Notes under the pieces: model-generated
Told to the model about the DNA's origin: nothing
Database searches by the model: none
Seen by the model: only the letters and a program-made list of their open reading frames with translations
Program-made: the position numbers and the translations under genes
From: Azospira inquinata
Lineage (GTDB): Bacteria > Pseudomonadota > Gammaproteobacteria > Burkholderiales > Rhodocyclaceae
DNA: 64,000 bases
Direction: 5' to 3'
Assembly (NCBI RefSeq): GCF_018905915.1
Contig: NZ_CP064782.1
Span: 2,046,001-2,110,000, forward strand
Shown here: positions 27,669 through 36,885 of the stretch, one piece after another
Layout: every line of letters starts with the position of its first letter
Position numbering within the stretch: position 1 is the first letter of the stretch

Positions 27669-29132
27669 ATGAAATACCACGACCTGCGCGACTTCATTGC
27701 CCAACTGGAAAGCCTGGGGGAATTGAAGCGGGTGGGGGTGCCCGTCAGCCCCCATCTGGAAATGACCGAAATCTGTGACCGGGTGCTGCGCCGGTCTGGT
27801 CCTGCCGTGCTCTTTGAACATCCCACGGGCTACGACATCCCCGTGCTCGCCAATTTGTTCGGCACCCCCCGCCGGGTGGCCCTGGGCATGGGGGAGGAAT
27901 CGGTGACAGCCCTGCGGGAGGTGGGCAAACTCCTGGCCTACCTGAAGGAACCGGAGCCGCCCAAGGGCCTTAAAGACGCCTGGGAAAAGCTGCCGGTGTT
28001 GAAGCAGGTGCTCAACATGGCTCCCAAGAAGGTTTCCTCCGCCCCCTGCCAGGAAGTGGTGTGGGAGGGGAAGGATGTGGATCTGTCCCGTCTGCCCATC
28101 CAGCACTGCTGGCCCGGGGACGTGGCGCCCCTGATTACCTGGGGCCTGGTGGTGACCCGGGGGCCGAACAAAAATCGGCAGAATCTGGGTATCTACCGCC
28201 AGCAGCTCCTGGGGCCCAACAAGCTCATCATGCGCTGGCTGGCCCACCGGGGCGGGGCCCTGGATTTCCGCGACCATTGTCAGGCCCATCCGGGGGAACC
28301 CTTCCCCGTGGCGGTGGCCCTGGGGGCCGATCCGGCCACCATTCTGGGGGCCGTCACCCCGGTGCCGGACAGCCTGTCCGAATACCAATTTGCCGGGCTT
28401 TTGCGGGGCGCCAAGACCGAGCTGACCCAATGCCTGGGCAGCGACCTTCAGGTGCCCGCCCGGGCCGAGATTGTGCTGGAAGGGGTGATTCATCCGGAAG
28501 AAACGGCGGTGGAAGGCCCCTACGGCGACCACACCGGCTATTACAACGAACAGGCCTCCTTCCCCGTGTTTACGGTGGAACGCATCACCATGCGGCAGAA
28601 CCCCATCTACCACAGCACCTACACGGGCAAACCCCCGGATGAGCCAGCGGCGCTGGGGGTGGCCCTGAACGAAGTGTTCGTGCCCCTGCTGCAAAAGCAG
28701 TTCACCGAAATCAGCGATTTCTACCTGCCCCCCGAGGGCTGTTCCTACCGGTTGGCGGTGGTGAGCATCAAAAAACAGTATCCGGGCCACGCCAAGCGGG
28801 TGATGTTCGGCATCTGGAGCTTCCTGCGCCAATTCATGTACACCAAGTTCATTATCGTGGTGGATGACGATGTGAATATCCGGGAATGGAAGGAAGTGAT
28901 CTGGGCCCTGACCACCCGGGTGGATGCCACCCGGGACACCACCCTGGTGGACAACACCCCCATCGACTATCTGGATTTCGCCAGCCCGGTGGTAGGCCTG
29001 GGGTCCAAGATGGGCATCGACGCCACCAACAAATGGCCCGGGGAAACGGCCCGGGAATGGGGGCGGCCCATCGTCATGGACCCGGCGGTGAAGGCCCGGG
29101 TGGACGACCTGTGGCAGGATCTCGGTCTGTGA
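27669..29132 (+). CDS. ubiD: 3-octaprenyl-4-hydroxybenzoate decarboxylase UbiD
   Basis: A 487-aa prenylated-FMN-dependent decarboxylase, the step after Ubi[21 protein letters not shown] is the family N-terminus; the cofactor region includes [19 protein letters not shown]; the catalytic segment with conserved Glu and Arg lies near [17 protein letters not shown]. The C-terminus has [20 protein letters not shown] and [12 protein letters not shown]. Length matches E. coli UbiD (497). It needs the prenyltransferase UbiX, which is not in the window. Confidence 0.96.
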   Translation: MKYHDLRDFIAQLESLGELKRVGVPVSPHLEMTEICDRVLRRSGPAVLFEHPTGYDIPVLANLFGTPRRVALGMGEESVTALREVGKLLAYLKEPEPPKGLKDAWEKLPVLKQVLNMAPKKVSSAPCQEVVWEGKDVDLSRLPIQHCWPGDVAPLITWGLVVTRGPNKNRQNLGIYRQQLLGPNKLIMRWLAHRGGALDFRDHCQAHPGEPFPVAVALGADPATILGAVTPVPDSLSEYQFAGLLRGAKTELTQCLGSDLQVPARAEIVLEGVIHPEETAVEGPYGDHTGYYNEQASFPVFTVERITMRQNPIYHSTYTGKPPDEPAALGVALNEVFVPLLQKQFTEISDFYLPPEGCSYRLAVVSIKKQYPGHAKRVMFGIWSFLRQFMYTKFIIVVDDDVNIREWKEVIWALTTRVDATRDTTLVDNTPIDYLDFASPVVGLGSKMGIDATNKWPGETAREWGRPIVMDPAVKARVDDLWQDLGL

Positions 29133-29286
29133 GCCTTTATCCACGCGCCTAAGCGTGGAGTCCCCCAGCCCGGCCCCGGCCTGTAAGGCGGACGGGCCCG
29201 GAGGGGGCTATGACTTTTGTTGTAAGGGGCGGTCCATGCCACAATGGGCCCCTTATCGCTAAACATGGTGACTGGGAGCCCCCTGA

Positions 29287-29976
29287 ATGGATAGCAAGGA
29301 ACCCACCCCGGATTTGTCGGCCTTTCTGGTCTCGGCGGTCCATGACATGAAAAATTCCATCAGCGTCCTGGTGGACCGGATGGAAAAGCTCCTCGACGAG
29401 GCGGACCCGGATCGCCCGGAATACGCCGATCTCACCCACATGATGTACGAGACCAAGCGGATCAACGGCAACCTGATCCAGCTCCTGGCCCTCTACAAGC
29501 TGGGCAACCACCTTTATCCCTTTGCCCCGGAAGACTGGGTGGTGGGGGAATTCCTGGAGGAGGTGCTGTCCCAGCACCATCCCCTGTTCCGTTTTAAGCA
29601 CATCAGTGTGACCCAGGAGGTGCCGGAGGAGCTGGTCTGGCCCTTTGACGGGGATCTGGTGGGGGGCATTCTGAGCCACGCCTTAAACAACGCTAGCCAC
29701 TACACCCGCAGCCGGGTACGCCTCACGGCCCAAAGCGGCCCGGAAGGGCTGGAACTGCGGGTGGAGGACGATGGCCAGGGCTATCCCCAGCGCATGTTGG
29801 ACGAAGGGGTGGCCGCCATGCAGGGAGTGGATTTCCAGGGGGGCAGCACGGGCCTGGGCCTTTATTTCGCCGCCATGGCCGCCCGCCTGCATCGCAACAA
29901 GGGGCGGCACGGCACCATTCGTCTGGAAAACGGCGGCGCCTGGGGGGGCGGCTGTTTCGTCCTGACCCTGCCTTGA
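29287..29976 (+). CDS. Soluble histidine-kinase-like protein
   Basis: A 229-aa protein with the core of a histidine kinase and no membrane segment or input domain. The phosphoacceptor-like H19 is in SAVHDMKNSISV. The ATPase domain has the N box (HALNNASHYT), the G1 box (VEDDGQGYP) and the G2 box (GGSTGLGLYFA). GGGAG lies 9 nt before ATG 29287. The next gene, 15 bp downstream, encodes a REC-TPR response regulator, so the two probably form a signalling pair. The HDMKN core resembles kinases whose signal comes from partner proteins (inference). Confidence 0.85.
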   Translation: MDSKEPTPDLSAFLVSAVHDMKNSISVLVDRMEKLLDEADPDRPEYADLTHMMYETKRINGNLIQLLALYKLGNHLYPFAPEDWVVGEFLEEVLSQHHPLFRFKHISVTQEVPEELVWPFDGDLVGGILSHALNNASHYTRSRVRLTAQSGPEGLELRVEDDGQGYPQRMLDEGVAAMQGVDFQGGSTGLGLYFAAMAARLHRNKGRHGTIRLENGGAWGGGCFVLTLP

Positions 29977-29991
29977 GGGAGAGCCTGGATC

Positions 29992-31659
29992 GTGAGTAAC
30001 GCTGCGGAAAACAGCTTCGAGAACAAGAGTTTCCTGGTGGTGGATGACTTCCAGGGCATGCGTACCGTGCTGCGGGACATTCTCCGCTCCATGGGCGTCA
30101 ATCCCCGTTCCATTTACACCGCCGCCAATGGCCAGGAGGCTATCAATTTCCTTGCCCAGACCCATTTCGACGGGGTGCTCTGCGACTACAACCTGGGCAC
30201 GGGTAAAAACGGCCAGCAGGTGCTGGAAGAAGCCAAGGTGCGGGATCTGGTGGGGCCGGGCTGCGCCTGGATCCTCATTTCGGCGGAAAAGACCGCCGAC
30301 ATCGTCATGGGGGCGGTGGAATTCCAGCCTGACGCCTATCTCATCAAGCCCATCACGGAAGGGGCCTTGCGCCTGCGCCTGGAAAAAATCTGGGCGCGTA
30401 AATCCGCCTTCGGGGAAATCGACCGGGCCGTGGCCGCCCACGATTACCTGCGGGCGGCCCGGCTCTGCGACGAGCGCCTGGCGGTGGATCGGGTGAATCG
30501 GAACGAACTGCGCCGCATCAAGTGCCAGCTCCTGCTCCAGGCCGAGGACTATGCCCAGGTGCGCAGCCTCTGTGACGAGGTGCTGGCGGAACGGGATCTG
30601 CCCTGGGCCCAGCTGGGTCTGGCCCGCTGCCTTTTTGCCGCCGGTGATCTGGACGGCGCCCGGCGCGGTCTGGAAGCCCTGGTGGCGGAAAACCGGGCCT
30701 ATCTGGAAGCCTACGACTGGCTGGCCAAGGTGCTCTCCGAACAGGGGGATCTGGCCGGGGCCGCCGGGGTGCTGGAAAACGCGGCCCGCCTGTCCCCCAA
30801 CTCGGTGCTGCGCCAGAAAACCCTGGGGGAAGTGGCTTTGCAGATGGGGGAACCGGACAAGGCGGAAAAGGCCTTCCGCAAAAGCGTCTCCCTGGGGGAA
30901 AACTCCGTCTTCAAGACCGCCGACGCCTACCTGGGCCTGGCCAAGTCCTGTAGCGCCCAGGACCGGCCCCAAGAGGCCCTCCAGGTGCTGGGCACGGTGA
31001 CTAAGCAATTCGATGACCCCACGGTAAAAATGAAAACCCTGGCCACGGAAGGCATGGTGCACCACAAGGCCGGGGACCCCATTGCCGCCCGCAAAGCCGC
31101 CCAGGCCCTGAGCGCCGCCATCCAGGAAAGCGGCGGCCAGGTGGGTAGCGGGGATGCGGTGGAAATGGCCGAACTTATGCTGGTCACCGGGGAAAAGGAC
31201 CAGGCCGTGGCCCTGCTGCAAAACGAGGTGCGCAACAACCCGGAAGACAGCCGCCTCCTTTCCCGGGTGCAGCAGGTGTTCGAGGCCGGGGCCATGGGGG
31301 AAGAGGGCAGCGCCCTGGTGGAAGCCTCCCGCAAGGAAGCCCTGGAACTGATGAACCAGGGCGTGCTCCTGGCCAAGGACGGCAAGCTGGAAGAAGCCCT
31401 GGGGGCCATGCGGGCTGCCTGCGAACGTCTGCCGGGCAACGTCCGGGTACTCTTCAATTTCTCCCACCTGGCCCTGGCCTACGCTCGGAAAAACACCGCC
31501 GATCCGGCCCTGCTGGAAGAAATCCGCCAGCGTCTGGAAACGGCCCACCGCCTGTCCCCGGGGGAAAAGCGCTACGGCACCCTGGTGACCCAGTTGCAGG
31601 CATTGACCCACAGCGGCGGAAGTGGGGACGCCACCCCGGTTGCGGCGCCCCCAAGATAG
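29992..31659 (+). CDS. Response regulator with TPR repeats
   Basis: A 555-aa protein starting with GTG 29992 after GGGAGAG. Residues 14-130 are a receiver domain: acidic D18/D19, phosphoacceptor D65 in LCDYNLGTG, and K119 in YLIKPIT. Residues 145-530 are helical repeats of TPR type (for example DYLRAARLCDERLAVD; YLEAYDWLAKVLSEQGDLAG; PDKAEKAFRKSVSLGE). There is no DNA-binding or enzymatic output, so phosphorylation probably controls protein-protein contacts. It is coupled to the kinase-like gene 15 bp upstream. Confidence 0.88.
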   Translation: MSNAAENSFENKSFLVVDDFQGMRTVLRDILRSMGVNPRSIYTAANGQEAINFLAQTHFDGVLCDYNLGTGKNGQQVLEEAKVRDLVGPGCAWILISAEKTADIVMGAVEFQPDAYLIKPITEGALRLRLEKIWARKSAFGEIDRAVAAHDYLRAARLCDERLAVDRVNRNELRRIKCQLLLQAEDYAQVRSLCDEVLAERDLPWAQLGLARCLFAAGDLDGARRGLEALVAENRAYLEAYDWLAKVLSEQGDLAGAAGVLENAARLSPNSVLRQKTLGEVALQMGEPDKAEKAFRKSVSLGENSVFKTADAYLGLAKSCSAQDRPQEALQVLGTVTKQFDDPTVKMKTLATEGMVHHKAGDPIAARKAAQALSAAIQESGGQVGSGDAVEMAELMLVTGEKDQAVALLQNEVRNNPEDSRLLSRVQQVFEAGAMGEEGSALVEASRKEALELMNQGVLLAKDGKLEEALGAMRAACERLPGNVRVLFNFSHLALAYARKNTADPALLEEIRQRLETAHRLSPGEKRYGTLVTQLQALTHSGGSGDATPVAAPPR

Positions 31660-31684
31660 GGGGAGCCCGGCATAGAATGGCGCC

Positions 31685-32602
31685 ATGCGCCTCCATGCCA
31701 AAACCCTCCATTACTTCGACAGCATCCGCCGCTGCGGCTCCATCCGGGAAGCGGCCCGCCAGCTCCATGTGGCTTCCTCGGCGGTGAATCGCCAGTTGCT
31801 GGAACTGGAAGACCAGCTGGGCACCCCCCTGTTTGACCGTCTGCCCGGGGGGCTGCGCCTCACCGCCGCCGGGGAAATCGTCGCCCGCCACGTCATTTCC
31901 GTGCTCCAGGACGCCCGCCGGGTGGAAGGGGAGCTGGAAGCCCTGCGGGGCATTCGCCGGGGGGAAGTGACCGTGGCGGCGGTGGAAGGGGTGACTTCGG
32001 ACCTGCTCCCCGCTGTGTTGCTCCAGATGCACCAGCGTTACCCCGGGGTGCGGGTGGAAACCCGCTCCATGGGCTCCGTGGCCATGACGGCGGCGGTGGC
32101 CCGGGGGGAGGCGGACGTGGCCCTGGGCTACTCCCTGCCCCCCGATCCCCAACTCCAGTGTTTGGCCTCCGGCCGCTTCGGCATTGGCGCCGTGCTGCGC
32201 CCCGACCATCCCCTGGCCGGCAGCGCTCCCCTGGCCTTTAAGGACTGCCTGCCCTATCCCCTCATCCTGGCCGACCCGGAACTCTCCCTCCACAGCCTCA
32301 TGGCTCCCCTGTTCCAGCGCTACCAGGGCCAGATGGAGGTGCTCACCACCACCAATTCCATCGAACTCATGAAGCGTCTGGCGGAACGGGGCCTGGGCAT
32401 TGCCTTCCAGACCTGCATCGGCCTGGAACGGGAATTGGCAGAAGGCCGCCTCTGCCACCGCCTGCTCAGCGACCGCCAACTGGCCTCCAGCGACCTGGGC
32501 GCCTACGTCCGCACCGGCCGCAGCCTTCCCCCCGCCTTGGATGCCTTTATCCGGACGGTGGGGGAAGAGTTGGGGAAGCGGGGAAATCCCCCTGGAGCGT
32601 GA
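31685..32602 (+). CDS. LysR-family transcriptional regulator
   Basis: A 305-aa regulator: winged HTH at residues 3-62 (TLHYFDSIRRCGSIREAARQ; SSAVNRQLLELEDQLGTPLF) and an LTTR substrate-binding domain from about residue 90. TAGAAT lies only 7 bp before the ATG (31673-31678), so the message may be leaderless. No divergent target gene is adjacent: the REC-TPR gene is upstream on the same strand. The effector and targets are unknown. Confidence 0.9.
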   Translation: MRLHAKTLHYFDSIRRCGSIREAARQLHVASSAVNRQLLELEDQLGTPLFDRLPGGLRLTAAGEIVARHVISVLQDARRVEGELEALRGIRRGEVTVAAVEGVTSDLLPAVLLQMHQRYPGVRVETRSMGSVAMTAAVARGEADVALGYSLPPDPQLQCLASGRFGIGAVLRPDHPLAGSAPLAFKDCLPYPLILADPELSLHSLMAPLFQRYQGQMEVLTTTNSIELMKRLAERGLGIAFQTCIGLERELAEGRLCHRLLSDRQLASSDLGAYVRTGRSLPPALDAFIRTVGEELGKRGNPPGA

Positions 32603-32854
32603 CGGGGGCTGCATCGGCATTGGGAAACATCGACGGATGCGGCGGCCCCGCTGTCTTCTGCTGCGGGGAAGGTAATAGGCCGAAGCCCGGCGCTATGGGT
32701 GGCAAGGCCTGTTTGTTTTTCCGGGCATGAATCGGGCGGTATTGGGGGCGGGAAAGCGGGTGCTCCTGGCCTTTCCCCGCCCAATAGAGCAATTTCGGTC
32801 AGGCTAGGCAGGTGCGGGCGGCCCATAGTGGGGACCGTGCAAACCGGAGTGAGG

Positions 32855-33721
32855 ATGAACGTGGAGAAGGCCGAGAATTATGCCAAGCGCTTTAATCGGG
32901 TGCTTGATTACATTGAACAGCATGTGGCCGAGCCCCTGAGTCTGGAGCAGCTCTGTCAGGTGGCCCATTTCTCCAAGTTTCATTTTCACCGCCAGTTTGC
33001 CGATTACCTGGGCATCCCGGTCGCCCGCTACATTTTGCTGTTGCGCTTGAAACAGGCCTCCTACCGGCTGGTGTTCGAGCCCCGCAGCAAAGTGATCGAC
33101 GTCGCCCTGGATGCGGGTTTTGAAAATCCGGAATCCTTCGCCCGTGCCTTTCGCCATGTGTTTGGAACCTCCCCCTCGGGGTTCCGTAAAAAACCGGATT
33201 GGGAGGCCTGGCACGGCGCGTTTCGCTTCCGCTTACCGAAAAGGAATCAGCCTGTGTCTGTGGAAATTGTGGATTTTCCTGCTACCCGGATTGGGGTGAA
33301 GGAGCATTGGGGCCCGGTGGCCCAACTGAATTACGCGGTGGGCCAGTTCATTGAATGGCGCAAAACCTCCGGCCTGTCTCCCAAGGAGAGCTGCCGGACC
33401 TTCGGCATTGCCTATGAAAACCCGGAGACGGTGGAACCGGCCCGCTTCCATTTCGAGGTGGGGGGCGAAGTCCATGGGGCCATTCCCCCCAATCCCCAGG
33501 GGGTGGTCGGCAAGCTCATTCCCGGCGGGCGCTGCGCCAAGGTGCGCCATTTCGGCTCCCATGACCGGATCGGCGACAGCATCTATCCCCTGTATCGGGA
33601 CTGGTTGCCCGGGAGCGGGGCGGAGCTGCGGGACTTCCCCCTCTTTTTCCACTACCTCAACCTGATCCCGGAAACCCCGGAAGGAGAGCTGATCACGGAC
33701 ATTTATCTGCCCCTGGTCTAG
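32855..33721 (+). CDS. AraC-family regulator with GyrI-like effector domain
   Basis: A 288-aa protein starting at ATG 32855 behind GGAG. Residues 10-110 hold two AraC-type HTH motifs (LSLEQLCQVAHFSKFHFHRQ; VIDVALDAGFENPESFARAF; GTSPSGFRK). Residues 130-288 are a GyrI-like (SOUL/AraC effector-binding) domain, which often binds small hydrophobic ligands. This is the layout of Rob/SoxS-type and multidrug-sensing regulators. No obvious target is adjacent. Confidence 0.9.
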   Translation: MNVEKAENYAKRFNRVLDYIEQHVAEPLSLEQLCQVAHFSKFHFHRQFADYLGIPVARYILLLRLKQASYRLVFEPRSKVIDVALDAGFENPESFARAFRHVFGTSPSGFRKKPDWEAWHGAFRFRLPKRNQPVSVEIVDFPATRIGVKEHWGPVAQLNYAVGQFIEWRKTSGLSPKESCRTFGIAYENPETVEPARFHFEVGGEVHGAIPPNPQGVVGKLIPGGRCAKVRHFGSHDRIGDSIYPLYRDWLPGSGAELRDFPLFFHYLNLIPETPEGELITDIYLPLV

Positions 33722-33760
33722 GCGCTTTGCCCGTTTCCAGAAGGGCGGGCGGTGATCCGA

Positions 33761-33795
33761 AAGCCCCGGCGCCATGCTTGGCCCCGGGGCTTTTT
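33761..33795 (+). terminator. Terminator of the AraC-GyrI gene
   Basis: AAGCCCCGG (33761-33769) pairs with CCGGGGCTT (33784-33792) and is followed by T's to 33795. Confidence 0.8.
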
Positions 33796-33931
33796 GTTAT
33801 CCGAAGGTCTGGGGCCGCCCCGGCGAGCGCTGCGATTTTTAGATCACCCCGCTCATTTTTCTCTGCTATTCGGCATCAGGTGAGGCGGGGTAGAGTGGTG
33901 CCATTCCTTCTTTACCGAGCCCTTGCCCGCC

Positions 33932-34699
33932 ATGACTGCCCTCCCTGTCCGCCCCCCTCTCTTGCTCATCCACGGTGCCTGGCAAGGTTCCTGGGTGTGG
34001 GAGGCGTTCCAGCCCCTGCTGGCCGATCTGGGCTGGGACAGCCACGCCGTGGATTTGCCCGGTAACGGCTGCGATGACACGCCCCCGGAGGCGGTGAATC
34101 TGGCGGCCTATGTGGATCACTGCGCCGCCTGGGTGGATCAGCAGCCCGGACCGGTGGTGGTGGTGGGCCACAGCGGCGGCGCCGTTGTCGCCTCCCAGCT
34201 GGCGGAAGCCCGGCCCCACAAGGTGGCGGCCCTGGTCTATCTGGCGGGCATTATGCTGCCCAGCGACGTGCCCTTCGGCCAGCTGGTCCAGGAAGTCCTG
34301 CCCCAGCATCCGGAAGCCGTGGGCATCAACGCCTATCTGGAGTGGTCGGCGGATCGGCGCCTGAGCTGGGTGCCCCCGGCCGCCGCCCGGGAAATTTTTC
34401 TCCATGACTGCCCTCCGGTGGTGGCGGAGCGGGCTTCCACCCGCTTCGTGCCCCAGCCCACGGACGGCCTGATTATTACCCCCCACCTGACCGATCAGGG
34501 CTGGGGGGCCATTCCTCGGCTTTATGTGGAAGCCCTCCACGACCGTTCCGTGATCCTGCCCCTGCAACGGCGGATGCAGGCCCTCTGCCCGGGTACCCGG
34601 CGCCTTTCCCTGCCCACGGGTCACGCGCCCCAGGTGGCGGCCCCCACCCAACTGGCCAATCTGCTCGGGGAGGCCCTGCCCGGGCTCCTCAAGCCCTAA
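33932..34699 (+). CDS. Alpha/beta hydrolase
   Basis: A 255-aa alpha/beta hydrolase of the esterase EstC/salicylate-esterase-like type. The oxyanion loop is LLIHGAWQGSWVWE, the nucleophile S81 is in VVVGHSGGAVV, and the C-terminal His is in PTGHAPQVAAP. ATG 33932 gives the family N-terminus; no strong ribosome site is visible. No signal peptide. It stands between the AraC regulator's terminator and the oxygenase gene. Substrate unknown. Confidence 0.85.
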   Translation: MTALPVRPPLLLIHGAWQGSWVWEAFQPLLADLGWDSHAVDLPGNGCDDTPPEAVNLAAYVDHCAAWVDQQPGPVVVVGHSGGAVVASQLAEARPHKVAALVYLAGIMLPSDVPFGQLVQEVLPQHPEAVGINAYLEWSADRRLSWVPPAAAREIFLHDCPPVVAERASTRFVPQPTDGLIITPHLTDQGWGAIPRLYVEALHDRSVILPLQRRMQALCPGTRRLSLPTGHAPQVAAPTQLANLLGEALPGLLKP

Positions 34700-34777
34700 C
34701 CCTTTTCGCTGTACCGCCCCATCTCGGGAGGGATGGGACGGATTTGACCTCCACTATGGACAACAAGGAAAACTCTC

Positions 34778-35758
34778 ATGGTGCTCTACACAACCCCCAA
34801 GAAACCGGACCGGATTCCCGTGATTGATCTGGCCCAAAGCTTTAGCGACAATCTGACCGACCGCCAGGCGGTGGCCGCTGAGCTGCGCACCGCCGCCCTG
34901 GACACGGGCTTTTTCTACGTGGCCAACCACGGGGTGCCCCAGGACCTGATTCAGAACCAGTTCCTCTGGTCCAAGCGTTTTTTTGACCAGCCCCTGGCGG
35001 ACAAAAACGCCATCGACCTCTACAAATCCCATTCCCGGGCCGGTTACGAGCCCATGGCGGGCCAATCCCTGGACGCGGATTCCCCTCCCGACCTGAAGGA
35101 AAGCTTTTACTGCGGCGAGGAATTGCCCGACGACCATCCCCTGGCCCGGGCCGGGGTGCGGGGCTTTGGCCACAACCAATGGCCGGCGGCCCTGCCCGGT
35201 TTCCGGGAACAGATGCTGGCCTACCAGGAGGCGGTGAAATCCCTGGGCCACCATCTCATGGGCCTGCTGGCCTTGTCCCTGGAGCTGCCGGAGGACTACT
35301 TCGCCCCCTTCTTCACCGAGCCCATGAGCAATCTGCGCCTCATCAAATACCCGCCCCACCCGGACAACGCCGCCTTTAACCAGATCGGCGCCGGGGCCCA
35401 TACGGACTGGGGTGGCCTGACCCTGTTGATGCAGGATAGCGCCGGCGGCCTGGAAGTGGAAGACGTGAACGGCAACTGGCTCTCCGCCCCCCCCATTCCC
35501 GGCACCTACGTGATCAACCTGGGGGATTTGATCCAAAAATGGACCAACGACCACTACCGCTCCAACTTCCACCGGGTGCGTAACGGGGTGTCCGGCGGCG
35601 ACCGCTACTCCATCCCCTTCTTCTACAGCCCCAACCCGGTCGCCGTGATCGAGTGCATCCCCACCTGCACCGACGCCGCCCACCCGGCCAAGCACGTTCC
35701 CTGCACCTGCAAGGAACACATGGACGCCCGCTGGAAGGAAACCTACGGGAAGATGTAA
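34778..35758 (+). CDS. 2-oxoglutarate/Fe(II) oxygenase (isopenicillin N synthase family)
   Basis: A 326-aa oxygenase. The iron triad H208-x-D210 (AGAHTDWGG) and H265 (NFHRVRNG) and the 2-oxoglutarate-binding R276-x-S278 (DRYSIPFF) are intact. The N-terminal half has IPVIDLAQSF and TGFFYVANHGVP, typical of the DIOX_N domain. Closest recognisable relatives include ethylene-forming and gibberellin-oxidase-like enzymes, but substrate cannot be inferred. A good ribosome site (AAGGAAA) precedes the ATG. A strong terminator follows. Confidence 0.9.
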   Translation: MVLYTTPKKPDRIPVIDLAQSFSDNLTDRQAVAAELRTAALDTGFFYVANHGVPQDLIQNQFLWSKRFFDQPLADKNAIDLYKSHSRAGYEPMAGQSLDADSPPDLKESFYCGEELPDDHPLARAGVRGFGHNQWPAALPGFREQMLAYQEAVKSLGHHLMGLLALSLELPEDYFAPFFTEPMSNLRLIKYPPHPDNAAFNQIGAGAHTDWGGLTLLMQDSAGGLEVEDVNGNWLSAPPIPGTYVINLGDLIQKWTNDHYRSNFHRVRNGVSGGDRYSIPFFYSPNPVAVIECIPTCTDAAHPAKHVPCTCKEHMDARWKETYGKM

Positions 35759-36165
35759 GGCGTAAAAGCCATAGAAAAAAGCCGGACGACGTGGGTCGTC
35801 CGGCTTTTGTTTTTTGGTGAGGGAAAGCGCATGTCTTGGCGGGAAGCCCCAGAGGCGGGCAGTTTCCGTTTCCCCGAAGCCAAAACTTGATGGTCCTGGG
35901 CGCGATGATGGTGAGGAACATTACCCACAGTCGACCAATTGCGGACATTGGCCTGGGGCTTGGAGCAGTCTGCATTTCGGCCTCAGCGGTCATTGGCATT
36001 TCCTACAGGAAATAGCCGCTGTGCTTCACTTACCGGTCATTGAGGTACCTAGATGATGGTCACTACGAAGCCATGCCTAAAGCGGGGCAGCCCCACCCCG
36101 ATGCGGAAGAAGGGACACAGGAAGAACGGAAGGGCAGGGCGCTTGTTGGTTAGGCAGGTAAGGCA
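35759..36165. other. Intergenic region left of the integron
   Basis: It holds the oxygenase terminator (35775-35816). From 35817 to 36165 no convincing gene is visible, and base composition shifts away from that of the host genes. TTTCCT-AC-AGGAAA is a short palindrome near 35999. Similar GGCCGATTGC-like fragments occur here (about 35934-35955) and at the right end of the integron. Confidence 0.5.
35775..35816 (+). terminator. Terminator of the oxygenase gene
   Basis: GCCGGACGAC (35781-35790), GTGG loop, GTCGTCCGGC (35795-35804), flanked by A's and T's: a perfect 10-bp stem extended by A-T pairs and followed by a T-rich run. Confidence 0.92.
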
Positions 36166-36725
36166 TCAGCTATTTGGATCGGGCAATGAGTCCATGGGGC
36201 TGCGGACGCCATTTCCGGCAATCTTAAGAACGTGGGTGTAAATCATCGTTGTGGCGACGTCGCTGTGGCCCAACAATTCCTGCACGCTGCGGATGTCGTA
36301 ACCAGCCTTCAAGACCTGGGTGGCAAACGAGTGTCGAAGGGTGTGGGGTGTATGCGCGCCACCTCCTCCGGCGACAAGACCACCGGTAGGCGCCGTGTCG
36401 TTCTCGGCCGGCCGATTTCCGCCATCCAAGGGAGATCGATGCCGAGTACCTTGCCGTAGAAGAAGAGCAGCGCGGACAACGCCTGTTTATGGGTGGAGGC
36501 TGCCACGTTCTTGGTGGAGGTCAGCCAGGAGAGAAATGCCTCCACCTCAGGGACGCCCATCGACGCGGGGTGGCGCAACCGATGAAAGCGGATAAACAAC
36601 CTTACCCAATAGACATACACCTCTTCGGTCCGTATGCTGTAGTGGGAATAGCGAATGCGCTCACGCAACTGATCGAGCACTTTTGTGGACTGCAAAGGAG
36701 GTAAAGGGGATGTGCCGCTTTTCAT
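36166..36725 (-). pseudogene. intI: Integron integrase IntI, internally deleted and frameshifted
   Basis: The first 125 codons from ATG 36725 closely resemble class 1 IntI ([55 protein letters not shown]). At about 36350 the reading jumps by deletion and frameshift to the C-terminal catalytic region ([39 protein letters not shown]), which runs to the stop at 36166. About 150 residues are missing compared with IntI1, including the first catalytic Arg box and the integron-specific alpha-helix patch, so the enzyme must be inactive. Its orientation, divergent from the cassettes, is canonical. The gene still carries the cassette promoter Pc, and a LexA box lies just upstream. Confidence 0.92.
36610..36638 (+). 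promoter_or_regulatory. Cassette promoter Pc inside the integrase gene
   Basis: TAGACA (36610-36615), 17-bp spacer, TATGCT (36633-36638), facing the cassettes. Position and surrounding sequence match the Pc promoter of class 1 integrons as I remember it (weak form TGGACA-N17-TAAGCT). Confidence 0.65.
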
Positions 36726-36735
36726 GGCTGTTTAA

Positions 36736-36755
36736 TACTGTATTAAAATACAGAA
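36736..36755. promoter_or_regulatory. LexA (SOS) box at the integrase promoter
   Basis: CTGTATTAAAATACAG (36738-36753) is a perfect CTGT-N8-ACAG LexA site, starting 12 bp upstream of the integrase ATG. SOS control of integron integrases is established; here the box outlives the gene it controlled. Confidence 0.85.
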
Positions 36756-36789
36756 TAGTCACTGGGTTTCCCCTTTTCAAGGCGTTCGT

Positions 36790-36847
36790 CACCTGGCCCG
36801 GCCAAATAAGTTAGGGCGCAAAACTGCTCCCTAAATCAAAGTTAGCG
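36790..36847 (+). other. attI recombination site
   Basis: The sequence ending in CCCTAAATCAAAGTTAGC resembles the end of attI1, with the crossover G^TTAGC at 36841. A TTAGGG...CCCTAA inverted repeat lies at 36811-36834. It sits between intI and the first cassette. Confidence 0.75.
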
Positions 36848-36885
36848 CGCTTACGCAACAACTTAATTCTTTGGAGAGAAAGAAG

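Noticed and set aside
35514..35999. Minus-strand frame left of the integron
   Set aside because: It runs through the oxygenase gene and its terminator and has no recognisable domain.
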